Assembly: GCF_014654615.1 (NCBI RefSeq) | Contig: NZ_BNBB01000027.1 | Span: 17,056 to 81,055, forward strand | Origin: Streptosporangium violaceochromogenes | GTDB taxonomy: Bacteria; Actinomycetota; Actinomycetes; Streptosporangiales; Streptosporangiaceae | Direction of reading: 5' to 3' | DNA length: 64,000 nt | In this document: positions 27,271 through 34,544 of the stretch, piece after piece | How positions within the stretch are numbered: the first letter of the stretch is position 1 | Layout: the number at the start of each line of letters is the position of its first letter | Made by a program: the position numbers and the translations under genes | The notes under the pieces: generated by a model | The model's database searches: none | Told to the model about the DNA's origin: nothing | What the model saw: only the letters and a program-made list of their open reading frames with translations

Positions 27271-29361
27271 CTAGCAGCGGCCAGGGCCGTGTTCCAGTTC
27301 GGCGTGGGTTGCCGGGTCGGCGAGGAAATCAAGGAGTTCGCGATGGACGAAGATGTATCCGGGACCGACTTTTCGGAGGATGAGGCATTCAGTCATGAAA
27401 TCAAGGAATGGCAGGCACGGCCATGGAAAGCGCTTGGATCGATTGAGATCGAAACGTAATATTAATTGCTCCAGTAGTGGGCCACCGCCAATCGAGACAA
27501 ATATCAAGAGGAAGAATGCCAGGCCGATGAGTACGCCATAGGAAGCCGGAGGCAGTAATTCCGCTGGTGCAGTCCCGGCGACATAGGCTGCGACGAATCC
27601 GGTGATTAGGCTCCAGGCCAGCCCAACTCGCAGGGCGAGCCGGAAACGAGGACGCAGCGCAGGGCTCGGCACCTCCCAGTTCGACGCGATCGTACGACTG
27701 GACGTGGCCAGCTCGTGTACAAAGCCGTCTATCAGGCCGGACACCAGGAGATAGGAGATAAGTAACACGAGCGCGTAAACCGGCCCCGTAAGAGCGGCCT
27801 CCTGTAGACTGAGAGTCACGCCTACTGTCAGAGCAATGAGCGAGGCGGCAATTTTGTCGCCGAGCCCGTGCACTATGAACCCTCCGACCGCCATGTATAA
27901 GGATTTCATGACGGAGTTAGAGGTGATATCCCCTCGCCGTGACACAGGTCTGGGCGGCCAGATCTCTTTCGTATTCTTCTGACTTTGCCACGAGATGCCA
28001 GCATTATTCTCGTAGTCCTGGCTGAGCAACTGCGTCGTGAGCGCGATCCCCAGGATGGTCGTGGCAATGACAGCAGTCGCGGCATTGGAGATGAGTCGGG
28101 ACGCGCCAAACATTAGAGTGCATGATGACACTACTGCCAGCATTATGTCTTTCGATTCACTCAGATGCCGACCTTCGGGTAGCCAGTCGGTCCCCAACAA
28201 ATCTAGAGTGAAGACGGTTTGCCGGTCACTTCGCAGCCGGTAGGCAAGAAGATGTAGATAATACCGGGACTTCTCGGGCGGATAGTGCTGATTTTTTCGC
28301 CAGCGCAGCATCGTCCTGATGTACTGGGCGTACAGACGGCGGCGGGGGCCCCCTTCCCGCGTAACGAGAGGTGACTCGGAACCGTCCCGATAAGCGAGGG
28401 CCATGATGCTGAGCAACAGTGGCGAGGAGGCAAGCTCCCACAATTCGGAATCAGCGGCAAGGGCTGCTCGCAGTCCGTCCAGCCCGGGTCCAGCATCCGC
28501 GAGGAAGCGCTGGGTCTGCTCGGCCGTCATCGGCTGAATCGTCACGGCGCCGTGCGCACTGACCTGCTCGCTTAGCACCGTGTACTCGGCTTGGCGACAG
28601 CAGATGGCCGTGCTGGTCGGATTAGCACGCAGGTACTTGTTCAATTGGGATACGCACTCCCTGCGGTGTTCTGCCGCGACCTCGTCAAGGCCGTCGAAAA
28701 GGGAAAGGATATGGTGCGTGCGCAGCCACTCAGCCGCGAGTCGCCGTGGCATGCCGTAACTCTCGACGAGCTCATCGACTATCCATTCGGCGATCGCCTT
28801 ACGGTGACGGGCCCATGATGCGAGCGGCAGTACGACCGGCACCGGCTTGCTCTCGTCCTCAGCCGCCGCCAAGAGGCTCTTGGCGAGTTCGAGCAGCATG
28901 GTCGTCTTACCCGCTCCCGGCGCGCCTAGGATGACGATCCGCTGATCCATCCGCACGAACACATCCGCCATATTCGTCCCCGGCGGCAGCGACTCCTGGC
29001 TACCGTTCGCCCAGGTGACAGCAATGTCCCATGGCCGGTCGGAAGTCTCGTGGACCACTAGATCGAGTTCGATCCGGGCCTCGTTGTACAGCGACTTCTC
29101 CAACACGCCCGTCACCCAGAACCGCCGTACTCGGCGGATCAGCTCAGCGCGAGCTTGCGTCGAAGGAAAGTCCGTAGGCTGCTCATCTTTCTGCACGATC
29201 TCCAGCACTGCCGTGGCGATCACGATCACGACCATCAGCGGCCATGCCACCCATAACCGATTCTGCCATGCCGATGGCAGAACCCCAGTGGCCACGTTGG
29301 TCGCCACGCCGAGCATTGCAATAAACAGGACAGAGAGCACAATCTGAGCACGGCGCAGCAT
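27271..29361 (-). CDS. membrane-bound NACHT-domain STAND NTPase
   Basis: 696 aa. Two N-terminal membrane helices (about 5-27 and 38-56), then a NACHT ATPase: Walker A GAPGAGKT at 146-153, Walker B ILSLFDGLDEV with D223 and D226/E227, and downstream helical parts (SSPLLLSIMALAY, RRRLYAQYIRTML). The C-terminal 290 residues contain about six more membrane helices and end with YIFVHRELLDFLADPA, a motif I associate with actinobacterial NACHT proteins of this layout. There are no obvious LRR, WD40 or TPR repeats, and no effector such as a nuclease. Some bacterial NACHT proteins defend against phage, so defence is a reasonable inference. Codon use is less GC-rich than neighbours, and it lies between two dead transposases, which suggests transfer. 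Confidence 0.88.
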   Translation of the reverse strand: MLRRAQIVLSVLFIAMLGVATNVATGVLPSAWQNRLWVAWPLMVVIVIATAVLEIVQKDEQPTDFPSTQARAELIRRVRRFWVTGVLEKSLYNEARIELDLVVHETSDRPWDIAVTWANGSQESLPPGTNMADVFVRMDQRIVILGAPGAGKTTMLLELAKSLLAAAEDESKPVPVVLPLASWARHRKAIAEWIVDELVESYGMPRRLAAEWLRTHHILSLFDGLDEVAAEHRRECVSQLNKYLRANPTSTAICCRQAEYTVLSEQVSAHGAVTIQPMTAEQTQRFLADAGPGLDGLRAALAADSELWELASSPLLLSIMALAYRDGSESPLVTREGGPRRRLYAQYIRTMLRWRKNQHYPPEKSRYYLHLLAYRLRSDRQTVFTLDLLGTDWLPEGRHLSESKDIMLAVVSSCTLMFGASRLISNAATAVIATTILGIALTTQLLSQDYENNAGISWQSQKNTKEIWPPRPVSRRGDITSNSVMKSLYMAVGGFIVHGLGDKIAASLIALTVGVTLSLQEAALTGPVYALVLLISYLLVSGLIDGFVHELATSSRTIASNWEVPSPALRPRFRLALRVGLAWSLITGFVAAYVAGTAPAELLPPASYGVLIGLAFFLLIFVSIGGGPLLEQLILRFDLNRSKRFPWPCLPFLDFMTECLILRKVGPGYIFVHRELLDFLADPATHAELEHGPGRC

Positions 29362-29400
29362 GAGACTATTCTCTACATCTACTGAGCATGAAAGTTGGGG

Positions 29401-29780
29401 TTATGCCGGATCAGGGGTCATCATTCCGGTCTCGGAGATGAAGCCGTTCAGCAGGTCGAGCCGGTACTGCAGGAGTTTGAGCTGGCTCTTGATCAGACCA
29501 GCGAGCTTGTCAATGCCGCTGGCGGTGAAGTTGAACAGCTTGGTACGCAAGTTGGACCACACGCCCTCGGCCAGGTTCAGTTCCGGGGCACAGGCCAGTA
29601 GCCAGTAGACTGCCGACCAGTTCCCGTGAGCGGCGATCCACGCGCGCATCATCGGCGCTGACATGCTCGGGCAGGCTGTCTGCACCAGCGAGATCGGACC
29701 GCCGAGCTGGGTGTGCGCGGCGCTCAGCAGCGATTGGAAGTCGCCACCGTGAAGCCTTTGGGCCCGTTCTTGCCGCCAGA
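29401..29780 (-). pseudogene. second transposase remnant (IS630-like, DDE superfamily)
   Basis: The C-terminal part reads DFQSLLSAAHTQLGGPISLV, then SAPMMRAWIAAHGNW, LLACAPELNLAEGVWSNLRTKLFN and LQYRLDLLNGFISETGM, the end of a DDE_3 type transposase. Where the family has VWDN with a catalytic Asp, this copy reads VQTACPSM. An in-frame TGA lies about 30 codons before DFQSLL, and no N-terminal part is found. Same strand as the NACHT gene and 39 bases upstream of its start. It is a different lineage from the 26.6-kb element. Confidence 0.75.
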
Positions 29781-30088
29781 GCGTGGATCAACAGACCACC
29801 AGCGACCCTCCAGGCCGATATCTCACTACAAACCGCAGAAGTAGCCTGATGTCTCATTCGGTTTGACGGTCAGCGGATGGTGATCGCCGAAGATGACGAG
29901 GCTTGCCATTTCAACCTCCCCGGGTACGAGTCCACGCTGAAGGACGTGTGACACCAGCGTGGGCGCACGTCCTGGAAGGGGCAAGTGACGGACTGTCACA
30001 CCGTGTTGGCGGGTGATGCCCTTCGGCCGGGAAGCCTGCAGTGTTACTTTCCAGGAATCGTGCCCGCTCAGTGAATTGGTCGCTCCCG
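29781..30088. other. gap between transposase remnant and Nudix gene
   Basis: About 300 bases of mixed composition. A minus-strand open frame (29826-30095) has no family I recognise and no clear start site. Possibly further decayed mobile-element DNA. Confidence 0.4.
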
Positions 30089-30502
30089 ATGACATACCGT
30101 GCCCACGCCTTCCCCGTTTCCATCAAGGGCGTGATCGTCCGAGACGGCCGGGTTCTCCTCCTGCGCAACGAGCGCGATGAGTGGGAACTGCCGGGAGGGA
30201 AGCTGGAACCAGGAGAGGATCCGCCGGACCGGCTGGCCCAGGAGATCCTGGAAGAGGTTGGCTGGGAGGCCGCGGTTGGTCCCATCCTGGACTCCTGGCA
30301 GTACCACATCCGCGAAGGTGCCGATGTGCTGATCGTCACCTACGGGGCCACCGTGACGACCGACAAGCCACCCGTGGCCAGCCACGAGCACAAGCAGGTC
30401 GGGCTCTTCAAGGAAGACGAGGTCCCCGAGCTGAACATGCCGAGCGGATACAAGCGATCTATCGCTAACTGGTTTGCCCGGCTTCGGAACTCCATGGGTT
30501 AG
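30089..30502 (+). CDS. Nudix hydrolase
   Basis: 137 aa from ATG 30089 (MTYRAHAFPVSIKGVIVRDGRVLLLRNERDEWELPGG). No clear SD, so the start is not certain. The Nudix box reads GKLEPGEDPPDRLAQEILEEVGW: all catalytic Glu residues are there, but the usual Arg before the first box Glu is Gln. The C-terminal part has HKQVGLFKEDEVPELNMPSGYKRSI. Substrate is unknown; small Nudix proteins commonly hydrolyse nucleoside diphosphate derivatives. Confidence 0.88.
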   Translation: MTYRAHAFPVSIKGVIVRDGRVLLLRNERDEWELPGGKLEPGEDPPDRLAQEILEEVGWEAAVGPILDSWQYHIREGADVLIVTYGATVTTDKPPVASHEHKQVGLFKEDEVPELNMPSGYKRSIANWFARLRNSMG

Positions 30503-30633
30503 TTCACGAGGTGCGCAGCCTGCGGAGCAACGCTTGGTGGGGGCTGGGCCGCACGGCTGTGCCCCGCCTGCCACGTATTGACCGGCGCTCCCCTGCCAAG
30601 CGCCCTCGCAGCCAGGTCAACGTCAGGAGATCG

Positions 30634-31074
30634 ATGATGTACGACGAAGACGAAGAGGTTTTCGACAGCACCACGGACTGGGTCGGCCGGCACGTTCGCC
30701 GCTACGTCGAGACCGACGGCCGGGACGGTCACCTGTATCAGGGGATGCGGATCCTGCTGCTCACCACGCGCGGACGGAAGTCGGGCAAGCTGCGCCGTAC
30801 GGCTCTGATCTACGGTCAGGACGGTGATCGCTACCTGCTGGTGGCGTCGAACGGCGGGGCGCCCCGGCACCCCGCGTGGTATCTCAACCTGGTCGAGCAT
30901 CCCGAGGTCAGGCTGCAGGTCGGCGCGGACAGGTTCACGGCGCGGGCCCGCACCGCCACCGCCGAGGAGAAGCCGCCGCTGTGGCGGCTGATGACCTCGA
31001 TTTTCCCCCTCTACGACACCTACCAGGCCAAAGCCGGGCGGGACATCCCATTGGTGATCATGGAACGTGTCTGA
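30634..31074 (+). CDS. F420/deazaflavin-dependent nitroreductase family (DDN-like) protein
   Basis: 146 aa from ATG 30634 with AGGAG upstream. The DDN-family pattern is clear: LYQGMRILLLTTRGRKSGKLRRTALIYGQDGDRYLLVASNGGAPRHPAWYLNLVEHPEVRLQVGADRFTARARTAT, and YDTYQAKAGRDIPLVIME. These small split-barrel proteins use cofactor F420 to reduce quinones, nitro compounds or aflatoxin-like substrates. Convergent with coaA. F420 use is inferred from the family. Confidence 0.92.
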   Translation: MMYDEDEEVFDSTTDWVGRHVRRYVETDGRDGHLYQGMRILLLTTRGRKSGKLRRTALIYGQDGDRYLLVASNGGAPRHPAWYLNLVEHPEVRLQVGADRFTARARTATAEEKPPLWRLMTSIFPLYDTYQAKAGRDIPLVIMERV

Positions 31075-31167
31075 CGAGAGGCGGGGTGTCTCCCGCCGGC
31101 CTCGCCGCGAGCCCGCCCCGGCCTCCGGAAGGGGTGCCCTCCTGAAGGGCCCCGGGGGTCGCCGGGG

Positions 31168-32100
31168 TCAGGTGCGGCGGAGGCGGACGCGGCGGACGGC
31201 GTGGTCGGGGCCCTTGTGGAGGACGAGCCCGGCCCGGCCCCGGGTGGGGGCGATGTTCTCCAGGAGGTTGCGTTCGTTGATGTCGCGCCACACGTTCTTG
31301 GCGAACGCGGTCGCCTCCTCCTGCGACAGCTCGGAGAGGTGCTTGAAGTAGGACCGGGGGTCCTCGAAGGCCGTGCGGCGCAGCTTGTGGAAGCGGTCGA
31401 CGTACCAGTGGCGGATGTGCTCGGTCTTGGCGTCGACGTAGATGGAGAAGTCGAAGTAGTCGTTGACCGCGAGCGCGGTGGGCGGGGCGGGTTGCAGGAC
31501 GTTGAGGCCCTCGACGATGAGGATGTCGGGGCGGCGTACGACCTGCGTGGCGCCGGGCACGATGTCGTATTCGAGGTGGCTGTAGACCGGGGCGCTCACC
31601 TCGGGCGCCCCGGCCTTGACGGCGGCGACGAACCTGACCAGGGCGCGGCGGTCGTAGCTTTCGGGAAAGCCCTTGCGCTGCATGATGCCCCGGGTGGTGA
31701 GCAGCGCGTTGGGGTACAGGAAGCTGTCGGTGGTGACCAGGTCCACCCGGGGGTGTTCGGGCCAGCGGGCCAGCAGGGTGTGCAGCAGCCGGGCGGTGGT
31801 GGACTTGCCGACCGCGACGCTTCCGGCGATGCCCAGGATGTACGGCGTGGGCCTGGGGGCGGCGCCGAGGAAGGTGCTGACCGCCGCCCCCCGCTGCCGG
31901 GCGCCGGTGAAGTGCAGGTTGAGCAGCCGGGTGAGCGGCAGGTAGATGTCGGTGACCTCGGTGAGGTCGATCGGGTCGTCGAGGCCGCGCAGTTCCTTCA
32001 GCTCGTCCTCGGTGAGCGTCAGGGGCGTGTTCTTGCGGAGGTCGCTCCACTGTGCCCTGCTCAGCTCGACGTACGGCGTCGCGTCCCACCCGGTTGTCAT
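31168..32100 (-). CDS. coaA: type I pantothenate kinase
   Basis: 310 aa from ATG 32100 (MTTGWDATPYVELSRAQWSDLRKNTPLTLTEDEL). Phosphorylates pantothenate in the first step of CoA synthesis. P-loop GIAGSVAVGKSTTAR, then DLVTTDSFLYPNALL, KGFPESYDRRAL, PVYSHLEYDIVP and DILIVEGLNVLQ are diagnostic of the bacterial CoaA family. The ATG is only 8 bases from a TAGGCT -10 element, so the mRNA is probably leaderless. Divergent from glmS. Confidence 0.97.
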   Translation of the reverse strand: MTTGWDATPYVELSRAQWSDLRKNTPLTLTEDELKELRGLDDPIDLTEVTDIYLPLTRLLNLHFTGARQRGAAVSTFLGAAPRPTPYILGIAGSVAVGKSTTARLLHTLLARWPEHPRVDLVTTDSFLYPNALLTTRGIMQRKGFPESYDRRALVRFVAAVKAGAPEVSAPVYSHLEYDIVPGATQVVRRPDILIVEGLNVLQPAPPTALAVNDYFDFSIYVDAKTEHIRHWYVDRFHKLRRTAFEDPRSYFKHLSELSQEEATAFAKNVWRDINERNLLENIAPTRGRAGLVLHKGPDHAVRRVRLRRT

Positions 32101-32108
32101 GGTGAGAA

Positions 32109-32114
32109 AGCCTA
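32109..32114 (-). promoter_or_regulatory. coaA -10 element, leaderless start
   Basis: TAGGCT on the minus strand ends 8 bases before the coaA ATG, placing the transcript start at or within a base or two of the initiation codon. The -35 is weak. Confidence 0.55.
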
Positions 32115-32173
32115 CTGAGCGGCCGGAAGTACGCCTTCGTGGGGACGCCTTTGCCCGATGGCGGGCAGGAACG

Positions 32174-32203
32174 TTGGGTGCCCGAGGTGGTTCTCCGTAG
32201 GCT
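32174..32203 (+). promoter_or_regulatory. glmS promoter
   Basis: TTGGGT (32174-32179), 18-base spacer, TAGGCT (32198-32203), 39 bases before the glmS ATG. It shares the 142-base divergent region with the coaA promoter. Confidence 0.6.
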
Positions 32204-32242
32204 CGGGGATCGGTCCTTTCCATGGACGAACAGGGGGTTTCC

Positions 32243-34087
32243 ATGTGCGGAATCGTGGGATACGTGGGTCGGCGGCAGGCCGTCGAGGTCGTGGTCGAGG
32301 GGCTGGGGCGGCTGGAGTACCGGGGGTACGACTCCTCGGGGGTCGCCCTGGTCGGGCTCGACGGGCGGCTCGGCGTGGAGAAGCGCGCGGGCAAGCTGGC
32401 CAATCTGCGTGCCCTGCTGGCCGCGCGGCCCACAATGGAGGCGACGGTCGGCGTGGGGCACACCCGGTGGGCCACCCACGGCGCGCCGACCGACCGCAAC
32501 GCCCACCCGCACACCGACTGCCACGGGCGGATCGCGGTCATCCACAACGGCATCATCGAGAACTTCGCCGAACTGCGGGCCAAGCTGGAGGCCGACGGGC
32601 ACAAGCTGGCCTCGGAGACCGACACCGAGGTGGTGGCGCACCTGCTGGAGGAGTGCGCCGAGGAGGGCCTGGCGGAGGCGATGCGCCGGGTCTGCCGGAC
32701 GTTGAAGGGGGCCTTCACGTTGCTGGCGGTCTCGCTGGACGAGCCGGACGTGGTGGTGGGGGCGCGACGGAACTCGCCGCTGGTCGTCGGGCGCGGTGAG
32801 GGGGAGAACTTCCTCGGCTCGGATGTGGCGGCCTTCATCGCCTACACGCGGGAGGCGATCGAGCTGGGCCAGGACCAGGTGGTCGAGCTGCGGGCCTCGA
32901 AGATCACGGTCACCGACTTCCACGGGGCTCCGGCGCCGACGCGCGACTACCACGTGGACTGGGACGCCTCGGCCGCCGAGAAGGGCGGCTACGACTACTT
33001 CATGCTCAAGGAGATCGCCGAGCAGCCGCGTGCGGTGGCGGACACGCTGCTCGGCAGGGTCGGTCCCGAGGGGCTGCTGACGCTGGACGAGATGCGGCTG
33101 TCAGATGAGGAGCTGCGGGGGATCAACAAGATCATCGTGGTCGCGTGCGGTACCTCCTACCACGCCGGGCTCATCGCGAAGTACGCCATCGAGCACTGGG
33201 CGGGCGTCCCCTGCGAGGTCGAGCTGGCCAGTGAGTTCCGCTACCGTGACCCGATCCTCACCCGCGACACGCTGATCGTCGTGATCACCCAGTCGGGCGA
33301 GACCATGGACACGCTGATGGCCGTACGGCACGCCCGCGAGCAGCGGTCCCGGGTGCTGGCCGTCTGCAACGTGAACGGCTCCACCGTCCCGCGCGAGTCC
33401 GACGCCGTCCTCTACACCCACGCGGGCCCGGAGATCGCCGTCGCCTCGACCAAGGCGTTCCTGACGCAGCTCGTGGCCTGTTATCTCGTGGCGCTCTATC
33501 TCGCGCAGGTCCGGGGCACGAAGTCCGGCGACGAGATCGCCGGGATCGTCGCCCGGCTGACCGAGATGCCGTCCAAGGTGGAGGAGGTGCTCGGGACGGT
33601 GGAGCCGGTCCGTAAACTGGCCCGCTCGCTGGCCGACGAGCGGTGCGTGCTCTTCCTCGGCCGCCACGTGGGCTTTCCCGTCGCGCTGGAGGGCGCGCTG
33701 AAGCTCAAGGAGCTGGCCTACATGCACGCCGAGGGGTTCGCGGCCGGGGAGCTCAAGCACGGGCCGATCGCGCTGATCGAGGAGGGGCTCCCGGTGGTGG
33801 TCGTGGCGCCCTCCCCGACGGGGCAGCGCGTGACGCACGAGAAGATCGTCTCCAACATCCAGGAGATCCGGGCCAGGGGCGCCAAGACCATCGTCATCGC
33901 CGAGGAGGGCGACACCGCCGTCGAACCCTACGCCGACACGCTGATCCGCGTTCCCGCGGTGCCGGCCCTGCTCCAGCCGCTGGTCGCCACGGTCCCGCTC
34001 CAGGTGTTCGCCTGCGAGCTGGCGGCGGCCAAGGGGCACGACGTCGATCAGCCCCGCAACCTGGCCAAGTCCGTCACGGTGGAGTAG
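32243..34087 (+). CDS. glmS: glutamine-fructose-6-phosphate aminotransferase
   Basis: 614 aa from ATG 32243, so that Cys2 becomes the N-terminal nucleophile after Met removal (MCGIVGYVGRRQAV). The glutaminase half has GVGHTRWATHGAPTDRNAHPH and VIHNGIIENF; the two SIS isomerase domains follow, with ACGTSYHAGLIAKY, TQSGETMDTL and LGRHVGFPVALEGALKLKELAYMHAEGFAAGELKHGPIAL; ends PRNLAKSVTVE. It makes glucosamine-6-P, the substrate of GlmM. GGGGG lies upstream of the ATG. No ribozyme-like leader is seen. Confidence 0.97.
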   Translation: MCGIVGYVGRRQAVEVVVEGLGRLEYRGYDSSGVALVGLDGRLGVEKRAGKLANLRALLAARPTMEATVGVGHTRWATHGAPTDRNAHPHTDCHGRIAVIHNGIIENFAELRAKLEADGHKLASETDTEVVAHLLEECAEEGLAEAMRRVCRTLKGAFTLLAVSLDEPDVVVGARRNSPLVVGRGEGENFLGSDVAAFIAYTREAIELGQDQVVELRASKITVTDFHGAPAPTRDYHVDWDASAAEKGGYDYFMLKEIAEQPRAVADTLLGRVGPEGLLTLDEMRLSDEELRGINKIIVVACGTSYHAGLIAKYAIEHWAGVPCEVELASEFRYRDPILTRDTLIVVITQSGETMDTLMAVRHAREQRSRVLAVCNVNGSTVPRESDAVLYTHAGPEIAVASTKAFLTQLVACYLVALYLAQVRGTKSGDEIAGIVARLTEMPSKVEEVLGTVEPVRKLARSLADERCVLFLGRHVGFPVALEGALKLKELAYMHAEGFAAGELKHGPIALIEEGLPVVVVAPSPTGQRVTHEKIVSNIQEIRARGAKTIVIAEEGDTAVEPYADTLIRVPAVPALLQPLVATVPLQVFACELAAAKGHDVDQPRNLAKSVTVE

Positions 34088-34121
34088 GCCGCGGGGTTCT
34101 GCGGCGCCGGGCGGGCCGCAC

Positions 34122-34127
34122 TAGCCT
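34122..34127 (+). promoter_or_regulatory. acpS -10 element
   Basis: TAGCCT, 6 bases before the acpS GTG, with a weak TTCTGC 19 bases further upstream. Consistent with a leaderless start, although GGAAGG between them could also act as an SD for a longer transcript. Confidence 0.4.
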
Positions 34128-34133
34128 GGAAGG

Positions 34134-34520
34134 GTGATCGTGGGCATCGGCGTGGACGTCGTGGACGTGGCCCGTTTCCGGGCGTCGCTCGAACGGACCC
34201 CCGAACTGCGGACGCGGCTGTTCACCGAGGCCGAGAGGGCGCTGGCCGTACGGTCGCTGGCCGCCCGGTTCGCGGCGAAGGAGGCGGTCGCCAAGGCGCT
34301 CGGCGCCCCTCCGGGCCTGGCCCACCTGGAGGCAGAGGTGCGCAGGGGCGAGCACGGCAGGCCGGAGCTGCACGTGAGCGGCCGGGTGGCGGAGGTCGCG
34401 GCGGCGCTCGGCGTGGTCCGGTGGCACGTGTCGCTCACGCACGACGGCGGTGTGGCCGTCGCCTACGTGATCGCCGAGGGCGGCGGGGAACGCGACCGTG
34501 GCGGAGTTGGGAGACCGTGA
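34134..34520 (+). CDS. acpS: holo-ACP synthase
   Basis: 128 aa. Transfers 4'-phosphopantetheine from CoA to acyl carrier protein. Has the AcpS signatures IVGIGVDVVDVARFRASLERTPELRTRLFTEAE (metal-binding Asp in VDVVDV) and SLAARFAAKEAVAKALG (Glu ligand), then WHVSLTHDGGVAVAYVIAE. Follows glmS and sits near coaA, so CoA synthesis and use are close together. GTG start. Confidence 0.96.
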   Translation: MIVGIGVDVVDVARFRASLERTPELRTRLFTEAERALAVRSLAARFAAKEAVAKALGAPPGLAHLEAEVRRGEHGRPELHVSGRVAEVAAALGVVRWHVSLTHDGGVAVAYVIAEGGGERDRGGVGRP

Positions 34521-34531
34521 CGGAGGCGGGA

Positions 34532-34537
34532 TAGCGT
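34532..34537 (+). promoter_or_regulatory. nnr -10 element
   Basis: TAGCGT, 7 bases before the ATG at 34545, with TTGGGA 19 bases upstream (34507-34512). Fits a near-leaderless transcript. Confidence 0.4.
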
Positions 34538-34544
34538 CGGGAGC

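Noticed and set aside
29826..30095. An 89-codon minus-strand frame beside the Nudix gene
   Set aside because: No recognisable family, no SD, and it overlaps the Nudix start region.
32101..32242. glmS ribozyme in the leader
   Set aside because: The distance between the predicted transcript start and the ATG is only about 30 bases, too short for the ribozyme, which is mainly a Firmicutes feature.
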